Shown one piece after another: positions 46,322 through 54,867 of a stretch of 64,000 nt of DNA. This DNA is from Planctomycetales bacterium. GTDB lineage: Bacteria; Planctomycetota; Planctomycetia; Planctomycetales; Planctomycetaceae. Made by a program: the position numbers and the translations under genes. Under the pieces are notes generated by a model. It did no database searches. It saw only the letters and a list, made by a program, of their open reading frames with translations, and was not told the DNA's origin. Location: the NCBI GenBank assembly GCA_026400835.1, contig JAPLOA010000087.1, positions 124,001 to 188,000 on the forward strand. Reading direction: 5' to 3'. The stretch's first letter is position 1; each line of letters opens with the position of its first letter.

Positions 46322-46357
46322 AAAAGAAAGGACGTGCGCAGATGAATGCGCACGCCC
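46322..46357 (-). terminator. Intrinsic terminator between rpmE and prfA
   Basis: On the minus strand GGGCGTGCGCA, loop TTCATC, TGCGCACGTCC is followed by TTTCTTTTT. The 11-bp stem with a U-tract sits 30 bp after rpmE. Partial read-through into prfA is possible. Confidence 0.88.
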
Positions 46358-46383
46358 TGTTGCAGATTGTGAAATTGTCGTCG

Positions 46384-46650
46384 CTACTTCGCGGCTTCTT
46401 CTTTCTTGCCCCATTTGTACTTCTTCGTGAACTTCTCGACGCGACCAGCGGAGTCGACGAACTTCATCTTGCCCGTATAGAACGGGTGAGATGCAGCGCT
46501 GATTTCCACTTTCACGAGCGGATATTCTTTGCCATCATCCAACTTGATGTTCTCTTTAGAACGCATCGTGGAGTTGATGATGAACTGCGTTCCTGTCGAT
46601 GTATCCTGGAATACAACAGGACGATACTTTGGGTGGATGTCTTTTTTCAT
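46384..46650 (-). CDS. rpmE2: 50S ribosomal protein L31 type B
   Basis: An 88-residue protein matching the zinc-free (type B, C-minus) L31: [20 protein letters not shown], then [39 protein letters not shown] and a Lys-rich end. The four cysteines of type A L31 are absent, so the ribosome can keep this protein under zinc limitation. A type A copy would have to be elsewhere, or this is the only L31. Directly upstream of prfA. Confidence 0.95.
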   Translation of the reverse strand: MKKDIHPKYRPVVFQDTSTGTQFIINSTMRSKENIKLDDGKEYPLVKVEISAASHPFYTGKMKFVDSAGRVEKFTKKYKWGKKEEAAK

Positions 46651-46872
46651 CTCATTGAACTTTCAGGGGTTTCGGCGAGCTGATGACGAGTACATCAGCT
46701 ATCCGACCGAACCAAAATGCCGAGGTGAATACCATCGGCGTGACAGAATCCGGCCTTCTGGCCGGGAAACGAAGTCGCGGAGTCTAAGCCCACACGAGCA
46801 AATCGGCAAGGAAAAACGACTCCCTTGAGCCTTTGCTGCCCGGACTTTCTGTTTTGAGCACGTTACCCCGAC

Positions 46873-48408
46873 CTACCGTTCCGGCAGAATTCCGTATTTT
46901 CGCATCTTGTTATAAAGCGTAACACGGCTTATTCCAAGGTGTTTGGCCGTATTCGTACGGCTGAAACTGTTGCTCAGCAACGCTTGTTCAATGATGTCCT
47001 TCTCCGTCAGTTCGATGCGATTTTCCAAAGACTCCCCGCGTCGAACCGAGAAAAACGCTGCGACAGAAGGATCATTTCCCGGGCCCGCATGCCCTTCAAT
47101 CACATGAGACGGCAATGTGTCGGGCATCATACGACCGTCATGACTGTAAATAACAGCACTGCGAATCGCATTCTCCATCTCACGCACATTACCCGGCCAC
47201 GGATATCTCAACAGGCAGTCCAGAAACTCCGGAGTGATCTCTACAACATCAATCCCCAGGTTCGAGGCATGCTGGTGAACAAAAAACCGAGCCAATGGCT
47301 CAATATCCGGCAGTCGCTTACGCAACGGCGGCAGAGTAAAGCTGAGCGTATTCAGTCGATAGTAAAGGTCTGGACGAAAGCGGCCCGACTCCACCAGCGG
47401 CTGCAGTTGCAGGTTGCTCGCGGCGATGACTCTTGCTTTCACATGAAGCGTTTTGTTCGAGCCGACTGGTTCGAACTCTCCCTTCTCAATGACTCGCAGC
47501 AATTTGACCTGCTGATCCGGAGTCAGGACGTCGATTTCGTCCAGCAGAATCGTACCGCTTCCGGCGACGAGAAACTTACCGTCTTTGTCAGCATGAGCAC
47601 TGGTAAACGCACCTTTCACATGACCGAATAATTCACTTTCGATCAACTCACCAGGCAACGCTCCGCACGCCACATGCAGAAACGGTTCATTGTGCCGAGT
47701 TGAATGTTCATGAATCAGACTGGCAAGGTGAGTCTTGCCAGCTCCGGTTTCTCCGATAAGCAGAATGGTGACATTATGCCGAGCAGCCACTTCGAGTCGC
47801 TTCAGCATGATTCGAAGCTCAGGAGTTCGCGTGCGAAACTTCTCCGCCATAAGTCCGGGCACGGAATCGACAACTTCACTGCAATTACGCGAATCGTCTG
47901 ACGCATTGATTCGAGCAGACTGTTGTCGCGAAATCTGCGGCAGAGGTTCTTTCATTCCCTGCAACAAAGCTGCTGGTTTCTGAGTTTGATATTGATCGAC
48001 CACAGCTTCGTTCTCTAGCACCGAATCAGCAGCAGGCTTCTCCGGGCGAAGTATCGACTCTACCAATTCATGGTAATTCTCGTCATGGTTTGTTATCGCA
48101 ATCATGCGGGTGGAGTGCAGAATTTCCTCCGGCAATGAGTCGTAGGTTAACTGCCCGGGAACTATGACAAGCACACAGTCAACAGATTTTACGTTACTGA
48201 TTATCGCGTACGTTCGAGCCAGTTGCTGCGGAGAAGCAGAGCGAACATCGAACACGACAATGTCAGGCCGATGCAGTTGAATCATCTGCGCGGCTTCTGG
48301 CAGAGAATAACACTCCATCAGTCGGCACTGGCCAGCCATCTGGCTTCCGACATTTCGCAGGAATCCAGGAGACGCACTAGAGATCAATGCAACTTCCAAC
48401 GCCTTCAT
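46873..48408 (-). CDS. Sigma-54-dependent activator with receiver-like N-terminus
   Basis: The frame is open to 48450, but the ATG at 48408 begins the family-like MKALEVALISSASPGFL (511 residues). Residues 1-120 resemble a response-regulator receiver (PDIVVFDVRSA near the phospho-Asp position, VLVIVPGQ) but lack the acidic pair and the clear Lys. The AAA+ domain has Walker A GETGAGKT (219-226), Walker B GTILLDEID (284-292) and the sigma-54 contact loop as GAFTSA instead of GAFTGA (266-271). A Fis-type HTH ends the protein (TNTAKHLGISRVTLYNKMRK). Target genes are unknown; no -24/-12 site was seen close by. Confidence 0.9.
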   Translation of the reverse strand: MKALEVALISSASPGFLRNVGSQMAGQCRLMECYSLPEAAQMIQLHRPDIVVFDVRSASPQQLARTYAIISNVKSVDCVLVIVPGQLTYDSLPEEILHSTRMIAITNHDENYHELVESILRPEKPAADSVLENEAVVDQYQTQKPAALLQGMKEPLPQISRQQSARINASDDSRNCSEVVDSVPGLMAEKFRTRTPELRIMLKRLEVAARHNVTILLIGETGAGKTHLASLIHEHSTRHNEPFLHVACGALPGELIESELFGHVKGAFTSAHADKDGKFLVAGSGTILLDEIDVLTPDQQVKLLRVIEKGEFEPVGSNKTLHVKARVIAASNLQLQPLVESGRFRPDLYYRLNTLSFTLPPLRKRLPDIEPLARFFVHQHASNLGIDVVEITPEFLDCLLRYPWPGNVREMENAIRSAVIYSHDGRMMPDTLPSHVIEGHAGPGNDPSVAAFFSVRRGESLENRIELTEKDIIEQALLSNSFSRTNTAKHLGISRVTLYNKMRKYGILPER

Positions 48409-49429
48409 CACGGCACCTCGAATCTTGTTCACGTAGCATTTCGGCATCACGGCGCGGGCCGGATTCCTCTTCTGGACTACAGAACAAAAACAATGCCATT
48501 AAGCGCGCAAGAGCAAAAATGTCTAAAACAGGCCGATTTACGTGTCAGCAAAGATTTACACGTTGGTGAGAAGACATCACATGTTGCTATTCGTCAACAT
48601 CGCGACAGCAGTTATCGGTAAACGACACCAACAGCAACCGAATAATCCAGATGATAACTCACGATGCCACGACCGTCTGATGTCGTCATTGGCGTCATTC
48701 GAAACACAATGAAATGAGCCGGTTAACCTTTCTGAAGCCCGGCGACTTCGCTGCATCATGGCCGCCGATTGATTGGATGCCAACGGCCACGACTCGGCAA
48801 GAGTTACTCCAGAAATATTCATCAGATGAAACACAGGTGTCAGATGCAACGTAACTGTTCACAGCCCGATATAAAGAGCAGTAATGAGTCTCGAGGCGTG
48901 CGGCTGACCAAAAAAAGTCGTGGGCACAATCAAGGAACGGCCGGTCACTCCACCCGTTCGACCAACATCAAAGAACGCTCGAGCCGCAGGACCACTCTGT
49001 CCCACGCCACCTGCGGGATGCAATCCGGTTTGATGATCACCCCGTCGCCCATCCACGAAATTTGATCAATTCGTCATGCTCAGCGAAGATCAGTCGGTGA
49101 ACCGTTACGGCGACACCACGACTCATTAAAAATGAATCAACGAAACCACAACCTTAACACGAGGCCGAACACTCACATGGTCAGCCGAAACGAAGAATAA
49201 CTTCCACTAAGACTCATACAGAAATCCATGTTTTTCGTTTGGATTCGCGTGGATCAGCACTTAGGATGCGGGACGTACTGGCTGGATTTTATGCACCCCA
49301 ACGAGATGGTCGCAGGCGGCGGATTTCATGAACTGCTTCTGAATTACGTGAAGCAATTGAGAATATCCAACCATTCGGTTCTTTTGATCTCTTAAACGGT
49401 TTGACGACGTCATTCCATCGGGAAACCTT
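48409..49429. other. Long gene-poor region with DUF1501 remnant
   Basis: About 1 kb without a supportable gene. It contains the 31-nt DUF1501 fragment at 48922-48952 and several short ORFs with no family-like features. It separates the sigma-54 activator from the TIGR03032-like pseudogene. Confidence 0.55.
48900..48960 (+). pseudogene. Fragment of a DUF1501 gene
   Basis: Positions 48922-48952 are identical over 31 nt to the coding strand of the DUF1501 gene at 43225-43195, in the same sense as a plus-strand gene. The matching frame reads GTIKERPVTP, the conserved motif near the DUF1501 C-terminus. Flanking sequence no longer matches, and the frame soon stops (49031-49033). Confidence 0.6.
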
Positions 49430-50120
49430 TGTTTGCTGGAACCACCGTTCAACTCGTCTGCCGCGCACCTTTCTGCATCAAAGCCATGGCTCAATGCAAT
49501 TGACTCGTGTGGTTTCCGGAACGGGCAGCAGCACTGCGGTCTTACGTTTACCACCTATCAAACCGGTAAGCTGTTTCTCGTCGGCCTGAAGTTCGCCCGC
49601 GGAGTGGGGACTCCCGTCAGCGACGTGGACCAAACGCTTTCGAACTTTGAGCGGACTTACAACCATCGCATGGAAATATCAGCGTCGCCGGACGGGCGGA
49701 GGATTTGCGGTCTGGGACAATCTCCGACCAGCGCGGTTCCCTATCGGGCTGTCGAAGAGACCGCGACCGACGGAGGCGAAATGCAGCATCTACCAGATGG
49801 GGCGGGACGCGGCTACGACGTGACCTGCATTCCGCGAGCCAGTTATACGACGGGGCCCATCGACGTGCACACATGGTGGTCGATGCCGATGGCCGCGTCG
49901 TGTTCGTCAACACGATATTCGGCTGTCCGGCAACGTTCCGGGAGCGAGCGAACTTCAAGCCGTTTCGGCGTCCACCGTTGTTGAGTGCTCTGGCTCCGGA
50001 GAATCGCTGTCACTTGAATGGCTTGGCCATGCATGACGGTCGGCCAGCGTTTGTGAAGGTTGTTAGCCGTTATCTGCCACTACTTCCACCTTCAAGTGCG
50101 TTCCACGAACTATCAAACTG
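49430..50120 (+). pseudogene. TIGR03032-like gene, frameshifted
   Basis: Family-like blocks are spread over two frames. In the first (from 49433) are FTTYQTGKLFLVGLK, NFERTYNHRMEISASPDGRR and YDVTCIPRASYTTGPIDVH. Near 49868 the match shifts frame and continues with MVVDADGRVVFVNTIFGCPA, then PLLSALAPENRCHLNGLAMH and DGRPAFVKVVSR. These are the conserved segments of the TIGR03032 family (T.Y..GKL.L.G; PR...TGDIDIHD; DRCHLNGLAM..GRP.YVT). At least one frameshift and loss of the N-terminal start make it a pseudogene. It ends about 50 bp before the large RTX-like gene. Confidence 0.7.
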
Positions 50121-50168
50121 ACAAGTCCGCATTATCCCCCGCGCCAAACGTTCCTGAAATATTTCACC

Positions 50169-53100
50169 ATGCAACTCACGAAATGGCTTAGCCAGATTCT
50201 GTCTCAAAACGCATCGTGGCGACTCCGTAAATTGCGCAATGTGACTCGGCGTCGTGAAAAAGGGGTGGTTCACGAGCAAGGGATACTGGAGTGCCTGGAA
50301 GCGAGGATCCTGTTGACGTTTGGCTCTCCGGCATTCACATCCAGCGCCAGCCACAATGTGGCAGAGAACACGACGGCCGTGGCTACAGTCACAGCGACTG
50401 ATGCCGACCTGCAATCCCAGACGGTGTCGTTCGCGATCACTGGAGGAGCCGACTCGGCCCAATTCTCCATCACCAGCGGCGGCGTGCTCACATTCGTTGC
50501 GGCACCGAACTTCGAAATTCCGACCGATACTGATGCGAACAACACCTACGACGTCGAGGTGACAGCGTCGGACAGTGGTACACCGGTGTTGACCACGGTC
50601 CAGAACGTCACAGTCACGGTCAGTGACGTCAACGAGCTTCTGACGTTGATCAGCGGTAGCACAGGCTCTATTGCCGAAAATGAAGCTGTTAGCTCTGTGA
50701 CCTACACAGCCGTTGCCGTCGACCCAGATACAACATCTCCGAATAACAACATCACCTATAACATTAAACCTGGCGTGGATGATGCGGCGTTTGTGACAAT
50801 CAATGAAACAACCGGCGCCGTGACACTGCTCGCACCAGCGGACTTTGAATCGAAGTCCAGCTACTTGTTTACCGTGATGGCTACGGATGGCGGCTCGCCA
50901 GCTCTCAGTGCTGAACAGGTCGTAACAGTGAACGTCCTCAATCAGCCAGAAGGGACGGTCGAAAATGACGCGTTTGTTTTGACATACTCGAGCACCAGCG
51001 TGGCGATCACCGTGGCCACCAATGGAGCTGCGACAACCAGTCTGGGTACGTTCCCGCTGGATGCACCACTAACGCTGTTCGGTCTCGGCGGAACTGATTC
51101 GGTACGAGTTGTTGGAACCGGCATTGCAGACACCCTTACCGTGAGCAATACCAGCCTGACGGTGAACGGGGCCAGTTTGATTCTCACCAGCATCGAAAAC
51201 CGTACTCTGGCCGGTATGGCCGGAAGCGACATCTACCAGTTCGACGCCGATGCGTCTCTGGGGCTGTTCAGGCTGGATGAAGCGGGGGGCAGCATAGAGG
51301 GTGAAGCGGGTGGCGGCACAGACACAATCGACTTGTCGCTCACAACCACAGCAAACATAAATCTGTCACTCAATCTGGGCACCGGTGCGGCTCAGGTTGT
51401 GCATGCGAATCTAAGCCTGAACCTGGGATCCTCCACCACGTTTGAAAATATCGTGGGTGGCTCGGGCAATGACACGCTGACGGGCAACTTTTTGGCGAAT
51501 ACGCTGACGGGTGGCGCCGGGAACGACACGCTGACCGGTGGCAGCGGTGATGATTCTCTGGTTGGCGGATTGGGAGATGACACCTATGTGTTTGCGACTG
51601 CAAATGCGGCGGAAGCGGAGTTGGAGAAGAAGTATCAAGCCTGGGTGGCAACGCTGACGCCCGCCCAGCAAGCATGGGAGGGGACATTGCAGGCGGAGCT
51701 TGGCAGCTTCTATCTGCCGATTCACAAGCGTGAGAAGGTGGCCGGGGAGTCCAACGCCTGGGATTTCGTCGAAGACGATCCAGCGTTGCCGCGAGTCCTT
51801 CTCATTGGTGATTCGGTCTCACGCGCCTACACGCAAGCGGTCCGAGAAGAGCTTACGGGAATCGCCAATGTCCATCGAGCTCCGGCCAACTGCGGGCCAA
51901 CCTCCTACGGGGTGGAAAAGATTGACACATGGTTGGGCGACGGCACTTGGGACGTGATCCACTTCAATTTCGGAATCCATGATCGCGAGACACCGCTGGC
52001 GGATTACGTCACTCGTCTTGAGCAGCTTGTCGAACGAATGCAGCAGACCGGTTCGCAGCTGGTTTGGGCGAGCACAACACCGATTCCTGACGTTCCTGGC
52101 ACGTATTCCGCCGAATCGATTGTTCAACGCAACACAGCAGCCGCTAACTTGATGCAAGAGCATGGAGTCGCCATTGATGATTTATTCACAGCCATCACGC
52201 CACATCTGGCCGAATGGCAAAACCCGAATGATGTTCACTTCTCTGAGCCGGGAAATGAATTTCTCGGTAAGCAGGTGGCAACGTTTCTCAAATCAATGAT
52301 TCCGAATCAGGCATTGAAATTGAATGCTACCAGTGTGTCTGAAGAAATCCCTGGTGGCTCGGGCAACGAAACGCTGACGGGTGTCAGTGGTGGTGATTCT
52401 CTGGTTCGAGGACTCAGAGTGGACACCGATGCGTCTATGGTGGAAGCGGACACCGTGACAGAGGCCGCGAATGAGGGGACGGATTCGCTTTCGTTCAGCT
52501 CACTGACGACGGATGTGATCGTCAGTCTGGGGACAACGGCCGTTCAGACAGTACATTCCAATCGCACACTGAAATTGAATGCGATCGACGCAATTGAGAA
52601 CATCGAGGGTGGCTTGGGAAACGACACAGTGACGGGCAACTCGCTGGCTAATACGCTGACGGGGAATGCTGGGAGCGACGTGCTGTCAGGTGGCAGCGGT
52701 GATGATTCTCTCGTTGGCGGATTGGGAGATGACACCTATGTGTTTCGGACCGCAACGACGGCTGAAGCCGACACAGTAGCGGAAGCGGCGAATGCGGGCA
52801 CGGACAGGCTTTCGTTCAGCTCACTGACGACGGATGTCATGCTCAGTCTGGAGACATCGATTGTGCAGACGGTGCATGCGAATCGGTCACTGAAATTGAA
52901 TGCTGGCAGTGTGTTTGAAGAGATCGTCGGTGGCTCCGGCAACGATACGCTCACGGGCAACTTGCTGGCGAACACGCTGACGGGGAATGCCGGAAACGAC
53001 ACGCTGGCCGGTGGCAGCGGTAATGATTCTCTGGTTGGTGGATCAGGAGATGACAACTATGAGTTTCGGACCACAACGACGGTTGAAGCCGACACAGTTG

Positions 53101-54002
53101 CGGAAGCCGCGAATGCGGGCTCAGACAGGCTTTCGTTCAGTTCACTGACGACCGATGTTATGCTCAGCCTGGAGACATCGATTGTGCAGACGGTGCATGC
53201 GAATCGGTCACTGAAATTGAATGCTGGCAGTGTGTTTGAAGAGATCGTCGGTGGCTCCGGCAACGATACGCTGACCGGGAACTTGCTGGCGAATACGCTG
53301 ACGGGGAATGCCGGCAACGATACACTGATCGGTGTTAGCGGTGATGATTCTCTCGTTGGCGGATTGGGAGATGACAACTATGTGTTTCGGACCACAACGA
53401 CGGTTGAAGCCGACACAGTAGCGGAAGCGGCGAATGCGGGCACGGATACGCTTTGGTTCAGCTCACTGACGACGGATGTGATCCTCAGTCTGGAGACAAC
53501 GGCCGTTCAGACGGTGCATGCCAATCGCACGCTGAAATTGAATACCACCGATGCGTTTGAGAATATCGTCGGTGGCTCAGGCAATGACTCGCTGACGGGA
53601 AACTTGCTGGCCAACATCCTCGTAGGTAATGCAGGTGGCGATACTCTGAGCGGCGGTGGAGGTCGTGACATTTTGATAGGTGGTCCTGGGCTTGATACGT
53701 TGAACGGCGGAGAGGACGAAGACATCCTGATTGCCGGCCGCACGACGAGCGATGCTGTGTTCAGCAAACTGAATCTTCTGCTTGCAGAATGGGTGTCCGT
53801 GAATTCTTACACCACACGAATCAGCAATCTACGATCCAGCGTAGGGGCTCCTGCAGTTTCCCTGAAAGCGAAAGTCAACGTGCTGAACGACGCGGGAGAA
53901 GACGACTCCCTGGTCGGCGGCAACGGAACCGACTGGTACTTCCGAGCCCTCGATGACGTGGTCACGGGGTTAGTCACTGGCGAAATCATGGACATCTTGT
54001 AA
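50169..54002 (+). CDS. Giant cadherin/RTX-like surface protein with embedded SGNH hydrolase
   Basis: A 1277-residue protein. Residues about 38-51 (GILECLEARILLTF) match the planctomycete extracellular N-terminal motif (LExRxLLS). Two cadherin-like domains follow (about 52-156 and 157-258; NVAENTTAVATVTATDADL, FEIPTDTDANNTYDVEVTAS). RTX-like Gly/Asp nonapeptides (GGSGNDTLTG, GGLGDDTY) occur from about 425. At about 480-715 the array is interrupted by a complete SGNH hydrolase: VLLIGDSVSRAYT with Ser549, WDVIHFNFGIHD, and NPNDVHFSEPGNEF with His690. The array then resumes as repeats with a 321-bp period. Calcium binding by the repeats and extracellular location follow from the families; the substrate of the hydrolase is unknown. 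Confidence 0.85.
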   Translation: MQLTKWLSQILSQNASWRLRKLRNVTRRREKGVVHEQGILECLEARILLTFGSPAFTSSASHNVAENTTAVATVTATDADLQSQTVSFAITGGADSAQFSITSGGVLTFVAAPNFEIPTDTDANNTYDVEVTASDSGTPVLTTVQNVTVTVSDVNELLTLISGSTGSIAENEAVSSVTYTAVAVDPDTTSPNNNITYNIKPGVDDAAFVTINETTGAVTLLAPADFESKSSYLFTVMATDGGSPALSAEQVVTVNVLNQPEGTVENDAFVLTYSSTSVAITVATNGAATTSLGTFPLDAPLTLFGLGGTDSVRVVGTGIADTLTVSNTSLTVNGASLILTSIENRTLAGMAGSDIYQFDADASLGLFRLDEAGGSIEGEAGGGTDTIDLSLTTTANINLSLNLGTGAAQVVHANLSLNLGSSTTFENIVGGSGNDTLTGNFLANTLTGGAGNDTLTGGSGDDSLVGGLGDDTYVFATANAAEAELEKKYQAWVATLTPAQQAWEGTLQAELGSFYLPIHKREKVAGESNAWDFVEDDPALPRVLLIGDSVSRAYTQAVREELTGIANVHRAPANCGPTSYGVEKIDTWLGDGTWDVIHFNFGIHDRETPLADYVTRLEQLVERMQQTGSQLVWASTTPIPDVPGTYSAESIVQRNTAAANLMQEHGVAIDDLFTAITPHLAEWQNPNDVHFSEPGNEFLGKQVATFLKSMIPNQALKLNATSVSEEIPGGSGNETLTGVSGGDSLVRGLRVDTDASMVEADTVTEAANEGTDSLSFSSLTTDVIVSLGTTAVQTVHSNRTLKLNAIDAIENIEGGLGNDTVTGNSLANTLTGNAGSDVLSGGSGDDSLVGGLGDDTYVFRTATTAEADTVAEAANAGTDRLSFSSLTTDVMLSLETSIVQTVHANRSLKLNAGSVFEEIVGGSGNDTLTGNLLANTLTGNAGNDTLAGGSGNDSLVGGSGDDNYEFRTTTTVEADTVAEAANAGSDRLSFSSLTTDVMLSLETSIVQTVHANRSLKLNAGSVFEEIVGGSGNDTLTGNLLANTLTGNAGNDTLIGVSGDDSLVGGLGDDNYVFRTTTTVEADTVAEAANAGTDTLWFSSLTTDVILSLETTAVQTVHANRTLKLNTTDAFENIVGGSGNDSLTGNLLANILVGNAGGDTLSGGGGRDILIGGPGLDTLNGGEDEDILIAGRTTSDAVFSKLNLLLAEWVSVNSYTTRISNLRSSVGAPAVSLKAKVNVLNDAGEDDSLVGGNGTDWYFRALDDVVTGLVTGEIMDIL
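52422..53690. repeat. Tandem 321-bp (107-residue) repeat array
   Basis: Equivalent GAC codons of the GDD(T/N)Y motif lie at 52731, 53052 and 53373, exactly 321 bp apart, with a divergent unit of 309 bp before them (52422). Units share long identical stretches, for example the segment encoding SLETSIVQTVHANRSLKLNA in two successive copies. Near identity at DNA level indicates recent expansion or gene conversion. Confidence 0.9.
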
Positions 54003-54461
54003 CCATGGAATTTGCCAGCGGACGGATAGATCGATTCCAGTTTGAATAATGTAGTACCCGCAGTGCTGGAAGTAGTATCGGCACTCGTGTTCGCTAAATC
54101 GATTGAGGACGTAACTACAGAGCTCCCAGAAAAGTTGTTGTTTGCCAGCGACCACACGGGACTTTCCCAATCAACCGCGAACCCGTCTCCGAACGACCGT
54201 AACGCCACGTCATATTGGTTTTGGCCAACGTTTCATCGATAAAGACAACGCTGGACGGATCGATCAGTTCTTGGGAATCACGCCACTCGATGCGTATCTT
54301 TGCGACATCAGGACGATCCTGCCTATGAGCAATTCCCCGGGAGATCCTTCAAATACCTTAGTCCCCGGAAGGATGCTCAGTCGCTTTCGTCCTGGTCTCT
54401 ACTGCATGCCCTCCGCCGACAGCAGACAGCAGACAGAAACCTCGCCACAGGATGAATGCAC
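54003..54461. other. Intergenic region, nothing recognised
   Basis: About 460 bases after the giant protein gene. No terminator, repeat or coding feature was found that I can support. Confidence 0.5.
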
Positions 54462-54689
54462 ATGGCCCGCGAATTCACTCGGCAAGACAACGCTGTTTTG
54501 CACCGCACGCCAGCATGGCACGGCCTCGGCGTTGTGGTCCAGAATGCTCAAAATCCGATGGAGGCCCTGAAGACCGCCGGGCTCGAATGGAATGTCGAAC
54601 AATGGCCGTTGCCTGCCACCAATAGCGAAACCCGCCTCATGATTGATGACCAGCGGAACCTCCGGATGCCGTCTACTTCAACACCTTGA
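54462..54689 (+). pseudogene. N-terminal remnant of a DUF932 (phage/plasmid-like) protein
   Basis: The frame from ATG 54462 reads MAREFTRQDNAVLHRTPAWH, then GLGVVVQNAQNPMEALKTAG and LEWNVEQWPLPATN, the start pattern of DUF932/TIGR03299 phage/plasmid-like proteins (TP.WH.LG..V..A.....AL..AGLDW.V...PL). It stops after 75 residues where the family has 250-350, and no continuation is seen in other frames. Probably a trace of a former mobile element or phage. Confidence 0.65.
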
Positions 54690-54867
54690 TGATTGTAATC
54701 CAGGACAATGAACAAGAAAGAACTGCGCCCGTGGATCAATGAAACAAAGTTGTCAGGAACCGGATACGCCATTTCTGTTGAAAATGGTTCCTCTGACCCC
54801 TTTTTGTGACCTTCGACCCTTTTGTGACCTTGGGAAGTGGTGAGCAGCGTGCCGCGTTGTTCAGTCT

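Noticed and set aside
52544-53767. Series of minus-strand ORFs of 86-106 codons with similar sequences
   Set aside because: They are antisense shadows repeated because the RTX-like gene is a 321-bp tandem array; not a gene family or CRISPR-like array.
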